Shown piece after piece: positions 22,523 through 33,112 of a DNA stretch of 64,000 nt. Position numbers and translations under genes: made by a program. The first letter of the stretch is position 1, and every line of letters starts with the position of its first letter. The notes below the pieces were generated by a model. That model searched no databases, was not told where the DNA came from, and was given only the letters and a program-made list of their open reading frames with translations. This stretch comes from Arma custos. Its lineage: Eukaryota; Arthropoda; Insecta; Hemiptera; Pentatomidae. Location: NCBI GenBank assembly GCA_037127475.1, contig CM073760.1, forward strand, positions 102,210,739 through 102,274,738. Direction: 5' to 3'.

Positions 22523-23557
22523 ATGATTAAGGCAAAATTTCATTTTGTAGCGGAAGCTGGAGCAAACTCTAAGACCACATTAGTAAAGGTAAAAACTATA
22601 AAATTGGTAAACCAGGTGGAAATTTTTGCTTTCCCAAAAGAACAACAAACTTGTGAAGCACATAAACAATTATTTGCCACTAATGTTGTTAAGAATGTTG
22701 TGAAAAGTTTGAACGTGCGGGGTTCATATAGAAATGTTGTAATATCACTAACAGAGGAACTGAAATCTATTTACATGGACGAGGAAGGTAATGTAGCCTT
22801 TTATGATATGTATTTGGATGAAGTGCAAGAAAAACAAATAGTAAATGTACCAAGCACTAACACAGAAAGGTCTATGCACTCTATAGCTAAGGATATGGTT
22901 TTGGAAAAATTTGATGGACATAACTGTAACGCTAAAACGTGGATGAATCTATTTATTCAGGAATGTGAAAGGTTAGGATTGAAAGAAAATAAATATGCTG
23001 AGGCCCTAAAGTTATTTTTGAAAGGATCTGCACTGACATGGTATACAATTTATATGCAGACAAATTCACTAACTCATGTATGGGAATTTTGGAACAACTC
23101 TTTTTTGGATACCTTTGATGAACAGTCCTGGGATAAAATCGAATATGCTTACAGCTTTAAATACTCGAATGGATCATTTCTAGATTTTGGTTTAAAGAAA
23201 AGAAGTCTTTTGATTGAAGTTGATCCATCCTTAACTTTAACGTCACAAATAAATTTAATAGTAGTGTCATTACCACAATTTATTAAAAATAGGCTAAATA
23301 AAAAAGAATTAGTGACCATAGAAGATTTAATGTCTAAATTAAGACTTTTTGGTCAGTCAAATAAAATAATAAAACCAAAACAAAATATGAGTGAGAAGAA
23401 AACTTGCATCCATTGTGAAAAATTAGGGTATAAAAATAGATTTCATCCTGAAAATTTATGTCGCAATAGAAAAGTAAAAAATGAGAATATTAAATTAGTA
23501 AATAATTCGGAAATTCAAGATGCTGTTTCCCATGCTGAAGAAGCAAAAAACGAGTAG
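22523..23557 (+). CDS. gag: Gag polyprotein
   Basis: 344 codons, starting at an ATG only 16 nt after the LTR and ending in TAG. Gag forms the cytoplasmic virus-like particle that packages the element RNA. A zinc-knuckle variant lies near the C-terminus, with C295, C298, H308 and C313 (C-x2-C-x9-H-x4-C, containing KNRFHPENLC). This is looser than the retroviral C-x2-C-x4-H-x4-C box but of a type I associate with insect Gypsy elements. Gag lies in frame 2 and pol in frame 1. The last codons contain the slippery heptamer. The start could be later, but the frame looks coding from this ATG. Confidence 0.9.
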   Translation: MIKAKFHFVAEAGANSKTTLVKVKTIKLVNQVEIFAFPKEQQTCEAHKQLFATNVVKNVVKSLNVRGSYRNVVISLTEELKSIYMDEEGNVAFYDMYLDEVQEKQIVNVPSTNTERSMHSIAKDMVLEKFDGHNCNAKTWMNLFIQECERLGLKENKYAEALKLFLKGSALTWYTIYMQTNSLTHVWEFWNNSFLDTFDEQSWDKIEYAYSFKYSNGSFLDFGLKKRSLLIEVDPSLTLTSQINLIVVSLPQFIKNRLNKKELVTIEDLMSKLRLFGQSNKIIKPKQNMSEKKTCIHCEKLGYKNRFHPENLCRNRKVKNENIKLVNNSEIQDAVSHAEEAKNE

Positions 23558-26500
23558 TCACCCCACTTATAAAATTGAAGATATTAGTCGATAAAAAACC
23601 GGCAATTGCTTTGTACGACTCTGGATCTAATATCTCCTTGATGAATTACGAGTTTTATAAAAAAGAAAAAATGAAGAAAGGAATAAGTGGGGGTGAAAAC
23701 ATAGAAGGCGTATCAGGCGTTGCAAAATCAGAAGGTATAGTGTCTGTACTAATTAAGATTTTCGATATTGAAAAATATGTACCGTTTTTTATAGTGAAAA
23801 GCAGAAGATTTAAAGACGACCTGTTATTAGGTTTAGATTTAATTCAAGCTTTCAAATTGCGACAAGATGAGAATTTGAAGATTACACAAAATTATAAAAT
23901 GTTAGAAGAGAAAAAAATTAATATGAATGTTTTTCAAGAAAAAAAGGAACATGCTATTAACAACTTAGACGACATCTTATTGGAATATGAAGAATTGTTT
24001 GCAAAAGATAAATTCGATATTGGTAGAATAAGAAACTATGAAGCAGCTATAAGATTAACTGTAAATAAATATACAGCGAAAAAACCTTATAGATGCACAT
24101 TAGAGGACAAAATAGAGATTGAAAGGCAAACCAAGGAATTGTTGAAAGCAGGACTAATTCAAGAGTCTTGTAGCCCTTATGCTGCCCCAATAACATTAGT
24201 CTTTAAAAAAGAAGAAGGAAGAAAATCTCGTTTATGCATAGACTTCAGAGAACTAAACAAAATAGTCGTTCCAGAGAGTCAACCATTCCCAAGAATTGAA
24301 GATTTGACAGTACGTGCTGGAGGCTGTAAGTTCTACACTAAACTAGACATAAACTCAGCGTTTTGGTCGATACCAGTACGAGAAAAAGACAGATATAAAA
24401 CGGCTTTTGTGACACATCATGGACACTGGCAATGGACATGTCTCCCGTTCGGATTGAAATCGTCACCAGCTATTTTCCAAAGAATATTGTCTAGTGTCTT
24501 GAGAAAAAATGGTTTAGATGCCTTTGCGGTGAACTATATAGATGATATACTGATTTATTCCGAAAATTATGTAGATCATATTAAACATATAGAATTAACA
24601 CTAAAAGCATTGAAAAGTGAAGGTCTCAAATTAAATAAAGCAAAATGTAAATTTGCACAAACAAAAACTGCATATTTAGGACACGAAATTGGTGATAATT
24701 CAGTAAGACCATTAAATGATAACCTGGTGGCCATAAATAAATTTCCTAGACCACAAACAAAAAAACAAATAAGACAGTTTTTAGGAAAAATTAGTTTTTA
24801 TTTAGAGTATATACCAAAATACTCTACATCATTAGAACCATTATATAATCTATTGAGGAAAAATGTGGATTATAATTGGACAGAAGATTGTGAAGAGAGT
24901 TTTAATAAAATAAAAAAAATTTTATGTTCGGATCCAGTATTGGCAATTTTTAACCCACGAGCACCGATATATATTTATACTGATGCTTCTATAAAAGGAG
25001 TTGGTGCAATTTTGAAGCAGCCACAAGAAGATAAATCTTTGAAGCCGGTATTTAATTTTTCCAGAAAACTGACAGAAGCCCAAAAAAGGAAGAAGGCCAT
25101 ATACTTAGAAAGTCTGGCCATAAAAGAGGCGATATTATATTGGCAATATTATCTATTAGGAAAAAGATTTATCATTTTCACAGATCATAAGCCACTGGAA
25201 AACTTCAACGTGAAAAACTGCAAAGATCCAGAATTATTGCAAATATTGAATTACATTTCACAATTTGATTTTGTTATAGTTTATAATCCTGGAAAAGATA
25301 ATTTAGAAGCTGACTGCATTTCCAGAAACCCAGTTTTAGAATCAAATGAAGAAGAAAATGAAAATGATTCAGCAATCAAAATAACAAACTTTTTAAAATT
25401 GGAAGACGTAGTAAACAATCAAAAACAACTGAAACCGAACAAAAATAGTTTTTTGGAAAATGATGTCATTTATAAAAATTTGAACAACAGAAAGAAGATT
25501 TGGCTAACAGAAGAATTTGGGAAAAAATTGGTAAAAGATGTACATATTAAACAGGGACACATTGGCATGAAACAATTAACGTTAATAATAGGTCACAAAT
25601 TTTATTTTAAAAATATGTACAAACATATTAAACAAACATGCCGATCTTGTGAAACTTGTATTAAGAATAAGACAAGAATAGGTTGTTTTAATGCACCTAT
25701 GTCACAATTGGGTCCCGCAAAAGAACCTTTTGAAATTGTATCTTTAGACACAATTGGTGGTTTTGTAGGAAATAGAAGTACAAAGAAATATCTGCACCTT
25801 ATTATAGATCACTTTACTAGATATGCTTTCATTGCTACATCTAAGACACAGATTGCTAAAGACTTTATAAAATTAATAAAAGCAGTGGAAAATAAAGGCA
25901 AAATAAAAACTTTGTTAACAGATCAATATTCTGGAATCAACTCCACACAATTTAAACGATATGTGAAGTCAAGAGGGATAAATTTAATATTCACAGCAGT
26001 AGACTGTGCATTCTCAAATGGGTTGAATGAAAGAACAAATCAAACGTTGGTTAACAGAATACGGTGTAAAATATATGAAAACAAGGAACGTCCATGGACT
26101 ATTATAGCAGAAGAGTGTGTTGAAGAATACAACACTACAATCCATAGTTCAACGGGTTTCACACCAAATTATTTGCTAACAGGAATTGACAACTCAATCT
26201 TACCAAAAGAATTGGAAAAAAATAAAAAAGAGAACTTAGAAGAAAATAGATCAATAGCTTTTGAGAACTCGAAAAAAATACATGAACAAAATAAGAAGTA
26301 TTATGACAGAAATGTAAAGGAAATCATATATAAAGAAGGTGATTTGGTTTATATTCAATATAGTAATGGTCTAAACAGAGGTAAATTGGAAGTGATTAGA
26401 TCAGGCCCTCACAGAATAAAAGAAAAATTATCTAACGTGATATACATTATCGACAGTGGATTCAAAAAGAAAGAATCAAATTTATTTCACGCCAGCAAAT

Positions 26501-26568
26501 TGGTTCCTTATCGGGATGATGACGGTAGTCCTCTTCCAAAAAAGGGGGGATGTAAGTTTGAATACTGA
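23539..26568 (+). CDS. pol: Pol polyprotein (protease, RT, RNase H, integrase)
   Basis: The frame is open from 23539 with no useful ATG before the protease, so expression is expected as a Gag-Pol frameshift product. Numbering from 23575, the protease active site is D15-S16-G17 (ALYDSGSNISL). RT has LDINSAFWSIPV and the catalytic Y321-I-D-D. RNase H has YTDAS with D470 and a TDHKPL block. Integrase has an H-x4-H...C-x2-C zinc domain (near HIKQGH and CRSC) and a DD(35)E triad of D725, D783 and E819. A GPY/F-like module (RSGPHRI...LFHASKLVPY) ends the protein. The reading frame runs through the polypurine tract and stops 18 nt inside the 3' LTR. No chromodomain is seen. Confidence 0.95.
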   Translation, partial: RSKKRVVTPLIKLKILVDKKPAIALYDSGSNISLMNYEFYKKEKMKKGISGGENIEGVSGVAKSEGIVSVLIKIFDIEKYVPFFIVKSRRFKDDLLLGLDLIQAFKLRQDENLKITQNYKMLEEKKINMNVFQEKKEHAINNLDDILLEYEELFAKDKFDIGRIRNYEAAIRLTVNKYTAKKPYRCTLEDKIEIERQTKELLKAGLIQESCSPYAAPITLVFKKEEGRKSRLCIDFRELNKIVVPESQPFPRIEDLTVRAGGCKFYTKLDINSAFWSIPVREKDRYKTAFVTHHGHWQWTCLPFGLKSSPAIFQRILSSVLRKNGLDAFAVNYIDDILIYSENYVDHIKHIELTLKALKSEGLKLNKAKCKFAQTKTAYLGHEIGDNSVRPLNDNLVAINKFPRPQTKKQIRQFLGKISFYLEYIPKYSTSLEPLYNLLRKNVDYNWTEDCEESFNKIKKILCSDPVLAIFNPRAPIYIYTDASIKGVGAILKQPQEDKSLKPVFNFSRKLTEAQKRKKAIYLESLAIKEAILYWQYYLLGKRFIIFTDHKPLENFNVKNCKDPELLQILNYISQFDFVIVYNPGKDNLEADCISRNPVLESNEEENENDSAIKITNFLKLEDVVNNQKQLKPNKNSFLENDVIYKNLNNRKKIWLTEEFGKKLVKDVHIKQGHIGMKQLTLIIGHKFYFKNMYKHIKQTCRSCETCIKNKTRIGCFNAPMSQLGPAKEPFEIVSLDTIGGFVGNRSTKKYLHLIIDHFTRYAFIATSKTQIAKDFIKLIKAVENKGKIKTLLTDQYSGINSTQFKRYVKSRGINLIFTAVDCAFSNGLNERTNQTLVNRIRCKIYENKERPWTIIAEECVEEYNTTIHSSTGFTPNYLLTGIDNSILPKELEKNKKENLEENRSIAFENSKKIHEQNKKYYDRNVKEIIYKEGDLVYIQYSNGLNRGKLEVIRSGPHRIKEKLSNVIYIIDSGFKKKESNLFHASKLVPYRDDDGSPLPKKGGCKFEY
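23545..23551 (+). promoter_or_regulatory. -1 ribosomal frameshift slippery site
   Basis: A-AAA-AAC is in register with the gag codons (X XXY YYZ), one codon before the gag TAG. A -1 slip enters the pol frame, which is open from 23539. A downstream stem or pseudoknot was not established. Confidence 0.8.
26538..26550 (+). promoter_or_regulatory. Polypurine tract
   Basis: AAAAAAGGGGGGA directly abuts the 3' LTR. It is the expected primer for plus-strand DNA synthesis and lies inside the pol reading frame. Confidence 0.9.
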
Positions 26569-26851
26569 CGCCAAACTTAGTCATATGATAGACGTGAGAT
26601 AACCTGCAGAGACAGATGTGAGCGAAGGTTATAATAGACATTATAGACTGCTATTGTAGAAATTAAGTATTGAGTGTAATTACTGAATATTGACTATTGT
26701 GTTGATTCAGGTATGTTATTAAAGATACCTGGAGTTATTTAGTTAGTTATAAATTTGTAAATATGTTCTTTTTAATTACAGTTCTGAACTGCATCCACAA
26801 GAGTTTTATTCTATCACCTCATTGGTTAAGTCGTTGAATTCACGACTTACA
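26551..26851 (+). repeat. 3' LTR
   Basis: 301 bp, reading the same as 22206-22506. The first 18 bases encode the last residues of Pol and its TGA stop. Confidence 0.95.
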
Positions 26852-26867
26852 TATATATTTTTAATAA

Positions 26868-27050
26868 AATGCAATTGGAAAATTCCAAAAGCAATGCATT
26901 GAGTCTTTAAAAAACTAATCCGTCAACAATTCTCCAATTCGGGCATCATCAACACTAAAATAAAAATAATATCAATGTAATCAAATGTAGCACACCCCAC
27001 ACCTACATCCCAAACAGACTAATCAATCATATCAAGACATATCTAGTATC
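26868..27050 (-). repeat. Decayed relative of the 10793-11272 arm
   Basis: It follows the same order of blocks as the left arm at 10793-10990: TGCAATTGG, then ..CCAATTCGGGCATCATCAA, then CACACCCCACACCTACATCC, CAAACAGACTAATCA. CpG-rich positions are decayed, and no inverted partner arm is recognisable. Confidence 0.5.
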
Positions 27051-29371
27051 ACAGTATAATTTGGTTAACCGCCTTGGAGTGAGGTAGTTATCTATTATTG
27101 ATGATAGGCTACTGATGTGAGATGTGTGATCTTGACTGATATGAATTTTTTATTTTGATGCGTACCTTGGTTGAAACTTTGACTGATTAGCTCATTCCAT
27201 TATATTAGTGGATTTGTTTTTTTAAGAATTTTTCCAATTCGATTCTAATAATTGTTAATTTAATCACCTTTCTTTATATCTTTTCACATTATTATCTTTT
27301 ATACTTTCTTCTTAAAAATATTTAGAACCAATATTTGGAAAATTTATGTAAATATTATTTTCTAATTTTTTAACTCAATATTTTTGGATAGAAACGACCC
27401 ACAGCGATCTTTAGTGGAAAAAAATAATACTTGAGTCACTACCACCATTTGTGGACAATAACATAACTTGTCAATATCGGTGCTTGTTCATTTTCATCAT
27501 ATTGAATCAGTTTTTAGTGCTATTTGATGATTTAACAGTGCATTTTTAAGATAAATAAGGAATTTTGAACGCAGCAAATAGTTAATCCTTTGTTGTAAAA
27601 CTAAAACGATTAGAGATACTAAAATTGAAAATGAAACAAATCTTGGATGGGATTGCAATACAATAACGATTAAATTAAGAGTAAATAGTCCTGTAATAAT
27701 TTTAAAAATCTTCTTGCAGATCCTGAATGGAGATTACAGAGAAAAAAGCCCGGGACTGATTTTAGGCGCTTCAGATTTTTTTGTTGATTAACACCACGGT
27801 CAACACTTTTCACCGATCTGCGATCGCCTGGAAAAACCTAAGTCTTTGCTTTGGAACACAATAATCTCCAATGTAGACATTTGCTTCCCTTATATAAAAA
27901 AAAAATGAAACAAAAAAAAAATGGCTACCGACTGAAAAGCTTCTGAATACAATTATTAAAAATTGTGATGAGGTAAAAAAATCAATGAATCAATTTTTTT
28001 TTAAATATTTATTTTAAATCCAATACTTAATATTACAATAATAATTAATTCCAAACTTCAATGATCGTGAAAATTAGCTGAACAGTTTGTCAAACAGATT
28101 TTTAGCTAACACGAAATGTTATACAATGAATGCTTGCTCAATGGAGGCACACCTTTACAAAAAAATACTACCGTCATTCATCAAAATAATTGACACAAGA
28201 TTTAATCTCATAGGCAAAGTTGCATAATTTATCCAGAATATAATGTATCTGTATAATATGCGGTTAAACGTTGGTTTCGCTGATTTTTTTCTCTTTGAGA
28301 TTTCCCAATGGGAATGCGGTTTTAGGATATATTTTGTGAAACAACGCTATTGATTCTTGGTTTTCTATGAAGTGTGTTTGTAAATTCATTTACATCAATA
28401 TTTCCTATTTTTAAAAGTAACAGTGATATGACTTTTGAGAAATCAAAGGGTTTGAGGGCACTTCACATTTTTGCTCATGTCAGTGTTGCTTGTGTATAAA
28501 ATACGACAATTTTTAAATGTCGATTTAAGGGAACTTACGAATACACTTCATGGAAAATCATAAATTGCGCAAGAGCTTATGAACATTCGTTATTTTACAA
28601 ACCTTACCTAATAGGTAAGCTAACGATCTTCTTCTTGAAGTCAGCTAATGAATCTGATTCTACCCAAATTTTAGAAAGATTACATATACATAAAAAAACT
28701 ATACCCACACTTAGCTCAGTCATAAAAATAAAATGAAAAATATAACAATTCTGTTATATAAAATATGCCTGAAATTCTCAAAATGTAATATACCTGGTGT
28801 TTTGAGTGGGCTTATAGTTAACATTTATACAAATACCATTTGGAATCGTTATTTCTTTTCTAAGGAGTACATATTCATCCCACTTTACCCTACTTACATC
28901 ATGCACGTATTTCTACTGAAGATATCAAATGTCTACAATCATGCAATAAAGACTACCTTAGCTGTTAAACATTTCTTAATAATTAATCAATACTAACTAA
29001 ATTTTAACAATAATCACTTGATAGGGAGAATTATAAGGAAGGGATAGAATGGAGTTGAACCAATCGATGAAGGAGAAACTCTCTCTATCTCCGGCGGCCG
29101 GATCTGCTGCCTTTAGCAGGTCCTCTCCATCCAATTAGCTTCATAAATTGATACAGCGGTAATAGCTTAAACAATATGTAATATTTGTTTAAAGGCCATA
29201 AAGTTCGTTTTTTATGAAAGTTAGATTTTTATTATGAAAAATTATATTAAAGTGTCTGACGCTAGAATGCTTGAGTTGAGACTCATTTATTCCAAATAAA
29301 GGATGGGACAACCCCATAAGAATTAAAATATCATCTAAATAGAATAACGATGGATTGAATTAGTCAAGGGT

Positions 29372-29455
29372 GCAGTCAATGATAACACAAAATAAGTATA
29401 AGATATTTTGTTGTGCCGACGTTTCGGCCTAAGATGCAGGCCATCTTCGGGGACA
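29372..29455 (-). repeat. CGAAACGTCG hairpin module, single copy
   Basis: On the minus strand it reads CGAAGATGGCC, a loop, then AGGCCGAAACGTCGGCAC, and ends in ATTGACTGCACCC. This is the same 3' module as 7475-7560 and the arms of 1447-1665. It stands alone, without an inverted partner. Confidence 0.7.
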
Positions 29456-29654
29456 GGAAAGAAAAGGAATAATGATTTGAAAAAACATTTTAACCGGTTA
29501 TTGAGTAGACAAACGTAGCTGTTACTTAAGAATAGTTTTAATTTTTAAAAAATCTAGACCTTATATGGCAGAGATCAAATCCCAAGTAGCAGAGACCCCA
29601 AAATCCCAACAGAAACCAGAAAGTAGGTAGTAAAGTCGCAAAATTTCCATTGAC

Positions 29655-29978
29655 GTGCATTGCAGTCACTCGCTAACTAGGAGAGTGAATGATGTGATGA
29701 TGGCGTTGCATAATGGAAGGGCACGGACCATGACCGCTCTAATTCTTAACTTCCCCACAATCCCGAGGCACAGTACTGTGTCATTAGAGTGCGCCGGTTC
29801 CTCTGCCAGGAGCATCGTGCGGAACGCGTTCCAAGGACCGAGGAAGAGATACGTTGTTTTGGAGGAACGCATCAACGCAGGGGACAACGACGATTTAACG
29901 TCAACCTGTTTTAGTTCTAAATCAGCAATACATTATCCGCGCTTGAAAACTTTCAATTCAAGAAAAATGTTAAAGTAA
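29655..29978. other. Unassigned base-balanced stretch
   Basis: A 320-bp patch less AT-rich than its surroundings, with overlapping open frames on both strands (107 aa plus, 73 aa minus). I recognise no domain in either and cannot tell whether it is repeat-derived. Confidence 0.3.
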
Positions 29979-30071
29979 ACGGATATAGATGGTGAAACAC
30001 TTTTCTGACATGATTTTTTGTATTAGTACTGCAGGCTGTCGCTTCGAGTTGTCAGTTTTAACTTTCATTCG

Positions 30072-32231
30072 GGCCTACATCGCTCAAAAAACGTCCAGAT
30101 ATATTCTTGATATATTTGTTTCCTCACAGATTTCCTGCAATCAAACAACTATAAAATCCCTGGATGACCTTTCCTCTGATCACAGTCCAGTTCTACTTCA
30201 AGTACATTCAGTTCCCATTCCTAAGCCCTCTCATCCCAGACTGATTACCGGACGAGTAGACTGGGATAAATTTCGATCTAATCTGGAAAATAATTTAAAC
30301 CTCAAAATTCCGCTTAAAACAATTGGAGACATCAATTCTGCAATAGACAAACTTACAGAATCAATACAAACCAATATAATTGATAGCTCCTTACCAAGGA
30401 AAAACCATTATCAACAGAATAACTGGCCACTTCATATTCTCGAGTTATTAAAAGAAAAACGACGGGCAAGAGCGAAGTGGCACCGCACCAGATATCCATC
30501 GGACAAGAGTCATTATACCAAACTGACAAACAAACTAAAATCAGAGATCAGAACATTCAAAATTCAAAATTTGTGTTACCGTACAGAAAATCTCAGTACT
30601 ACAAATCCTTATAGAATACCACTAGAAAACTCCTAAAATATAAAAATTTCAACCATCCACTTTTAACCGAATCCCAAACCTGGTCAAGATCTGATGAAGA
30701 AAAATCACAAATTTTCGGCCAGCACCTATTCAACATATTTAACCCTCACCCAGATATCCTTAATCCTACCCAGTCTGAATGCATTGAAGCAGAGTTAAGT
30801 ATTCCTCTTCAGTTGTCTCCTCCTCCTAAAGCATTCCATCCTTCAGAAATAGCAAACATTATTCACAGATTACCCGCCAACAAAGCTCCTGGGTACGACC
30901 TAATCACATCCTATATTCTAAAACGCCTTCCTCGGAAAGCGATCCTACTCCTTACATATATATACAATGCCGTATTGCGTACCACATACTTTCCTGATTC
31001 CTGGAAATTATCCATAGTTAAGATGATACCAAAACCTAAAAATCCACCAGAACTTCCATCTTCTTACCGTCCTATATCTCTCCTGCCCATAATGGGTAAA
31101 ATGCTTGAAAATCTCATTCTGAAACGTCTACATCCTATAATAGAATCCAACCAAATAATCCCAGATCACCAATTTGGTTTCAGAACATCGCACTCCACAA
31201 TCCAGCAATGCCATCGAGTGGTGGACGTTGTCTCATCCGCATTAGAGCGCGGAATGTACTGCACGGGAGCTTTTCTCGATGTAGAGCAGGCTTTTGATCG
31301 AGTCTGGTATCCGGGACTGTTGTACAAACTCCGTAAATTCTTACCTTCTACTTACTTCCTTATTATCAGTTCCTACCTCAGTAATAGAACCTTTAAAGTA
31401 AACCATAATTTTTCCTACTCTTGCCTCTTTACCCAGTTAGCTGGTGTTCCTCAAGGTAGTATCCTGGGTCCCATCCTATACACAATATATACAGCTGACA
31501 TCCCAACCCATCCAAGCACTGTCCTCACTACGTACGCTGATGACACATGTGTGTTATCAGTAAATAACGATCCATTTGTTGCATCCCAATATCTTCAATC
31601 CCATATCTCAAACCTTCAAGAATGGTGTCAAAATTGGAGAATTAAAATAAATCCTAACAAATCCCACCAAATTACCTTCACTCTTCCTCGTAAACCTACG
31701 AATTCCTGCCCTACTGTATCCTTTAATAACACTCCACTGATCCCTGTCGAACAGATACGTTACCTAGGACTCCATCTGGACAAACGTCTCACTTGGAATC
31801 CTCATACAAGACTGAAAAGACAAGAAACTGCTCGACGATTTCGCCTACTTCAACATTTACTGGACAAACGTTCAAAGCTACCAATTAATTACAAAAGACT
31901 CATTTACATGACAGTTATCAGACCTATTTGGACATACGGAGTTGAGCTTTGGGGCTCTACTAAACCATGCAATTCATCTCGCATCCAATCCTTACAATCC
32001 AAAATGCTTCGTAAAATCCTCAATGCTCCTTATTATGTCACAAACAAACTCATCCATCATGATCTTAATATCCCATATGTTGCTGATTTGGCCCAAACTA
32101 GATACTTATCCTTCCATGAAAAGCTCCATACACACTTGAATCCGCTAGTCTCTCGACTTGCTTCCCATACTATTCCTGATAACCCTCCGAGGCGTCTGAA
32201 AAGAAGATGGCCTCGAGACCTTCTACTATAA
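30072..32231 (+). pseudogene. Jockey-like ORF2 (endonuclease end, reverse transcriptase), one frameshift
   Basis: The frame opens with the last part of an APE-type endonuclease (LSSDHSPVLLQV, with its conserved SDH). It runs to a TAA at 30634-30636 in frame 1. Homologous coding continues in frame 3 from about 30618, implying loss of one base near 30610-30618. RT motifs follow: YRPISLLPIMGKMLE, QFGFRTSHST, FLDVEQAFDRVW, AGVPQGSILGP and the catalytic YADD (near 31530). The C-terminus ends RRLKRRWPRDLLL. The N-terminal two thirds of the endonuclease and any ORF1 are missing. The element cannot move on its own. Confidence 0.92.
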
Positions 32232-32379
32232 AACTTCATTGGAGTGCTATCAATGGATAGTTTCTCCACAAGTGATTTTTTTGTTCATGTCCTTTGTTCA
32301 TACAGCCAATTTACTTGATGTAATGTTATTACAGTTGTAAATATCAATAAAATAAAATAAAAAAATAAATAAAAAAAAA
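30072..32379 (+). mobile_element. Jockey-like non-LTR retrotransposon, 5'-truncated
   Basis: A 12-bp direct repeat, AACTTTCATTCG, flanks the element at 30060-30071 and 32380-32391. The element begins inside the endonuclease domain and ends in an A-rich tail with AATAAAATAAAATAAAA. 5' truncation, an A tail and a direct repeat of this length are diagnostic of target-primed reverse transcription. The frame starting at 29989 begins in flanking DNA, so its first 28 codons are not element-derived. Confidence 0.92.
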
Positions 32380-33020
32380 AACTTTCATTCGTTTTCATTT
32401 TAATATTTCCGGAAATAAAATAATATAGATGATGATATATTTGTTGATATGTTCATTTCTAAACTTATTGGTTACCAAAATATACACATCCCTCATAATT
32501 TCACTCATTTTTCTATATAATAGAAAATGTAATAGAAAATAATGTAAGCATATTAAAAAGAGAAAGAATGAAAAGTTAAAAATAATGCGACTTAACTCAA
32601 AGCGACAACCTGCGGAAATGATACCAGATTCTTTTCATTTCTCCTGTTTTAGGTAGGTAGCTTAGGAGAAGAAACAATTTTGAGGAAACAATAATATGCT
32701 AGATATTACAGAAAAAAAAACTCTTACCTTCTGATGTATTGTTCGAGTATATAGTATTGTGTATATATTAGAAATACTGTAATTTTGTGTGTTTACCAAA
32801 AAACAAATACGAGAACTAATATAAAACGTGACGAGCGTTGTAAATGTGTATCAAGGAAAAGACACACCTCACCTTTATTTTTTTCTCCTGTTCAATCGTC
32901 GAAAAGTCGAAACTTTCTGTAGAAATTTCCATCTTGAATTTTCAATCATTTTTTGTAATATTTTAAGCCTTCCTCAAAACAGAAGAAGTGGAAGATAACA
33001 AGAGTAAAAAGGCTCATGTT

Positions 33021-33112
33021 AGAGATTATACTGTCTATAGACAACGTTTGTACAGGGAGATGTTTTGTCCTGATCACGGTCAACCGTCAGTTTTTCCCCA
33101 ATTAAGGAATGG
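33021..33112 (-). repeat. SINE-A fragment
   Basis: GATCACGGTCAACCGTCAG and TTTTTCCCCAATTAAGGA match the complement of the SINE-A central block. Both ends are missing. Confidence 0.6.

Larger units (their letters stand above)
22206..26851 (+). mobile_element. Full-length Ty3/Gypsy LTR retrotransposon
   Basis: A 4646-bp element with two 301-bp LTRs that I read as identical. It has TGTAAG...CTTACA termini and a 4-bp target duplication TATA (22202-22205, 26852-26855). The order is LTR, 12-nt putative self-priming site, gag, -1 frameshift, pol (PR-RT-RNaseH-IN), polypurine tract, LTR. The protease-RT-RNase H-integrase order places it in Ty3/Gypsy (Metaviridae). There is no third envelope-like frame between pol and the 3' LTR and no chromodomain. 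All parts look intact, so the insertion is recent and the element could still be active. Confidence 0.95.

Noticed and set aside
22206..26851. Endogenous retrovirus or errantivirus with envelope
   Set aside because: There is no third frame between pol and the 3' LTR. pol itself runs into the LTR, leaving no space for env.
29655..29978. Host gene exon
   Set aside because: Overlapping frames exist on both strands, with no splice-site support and no recognisable domain.
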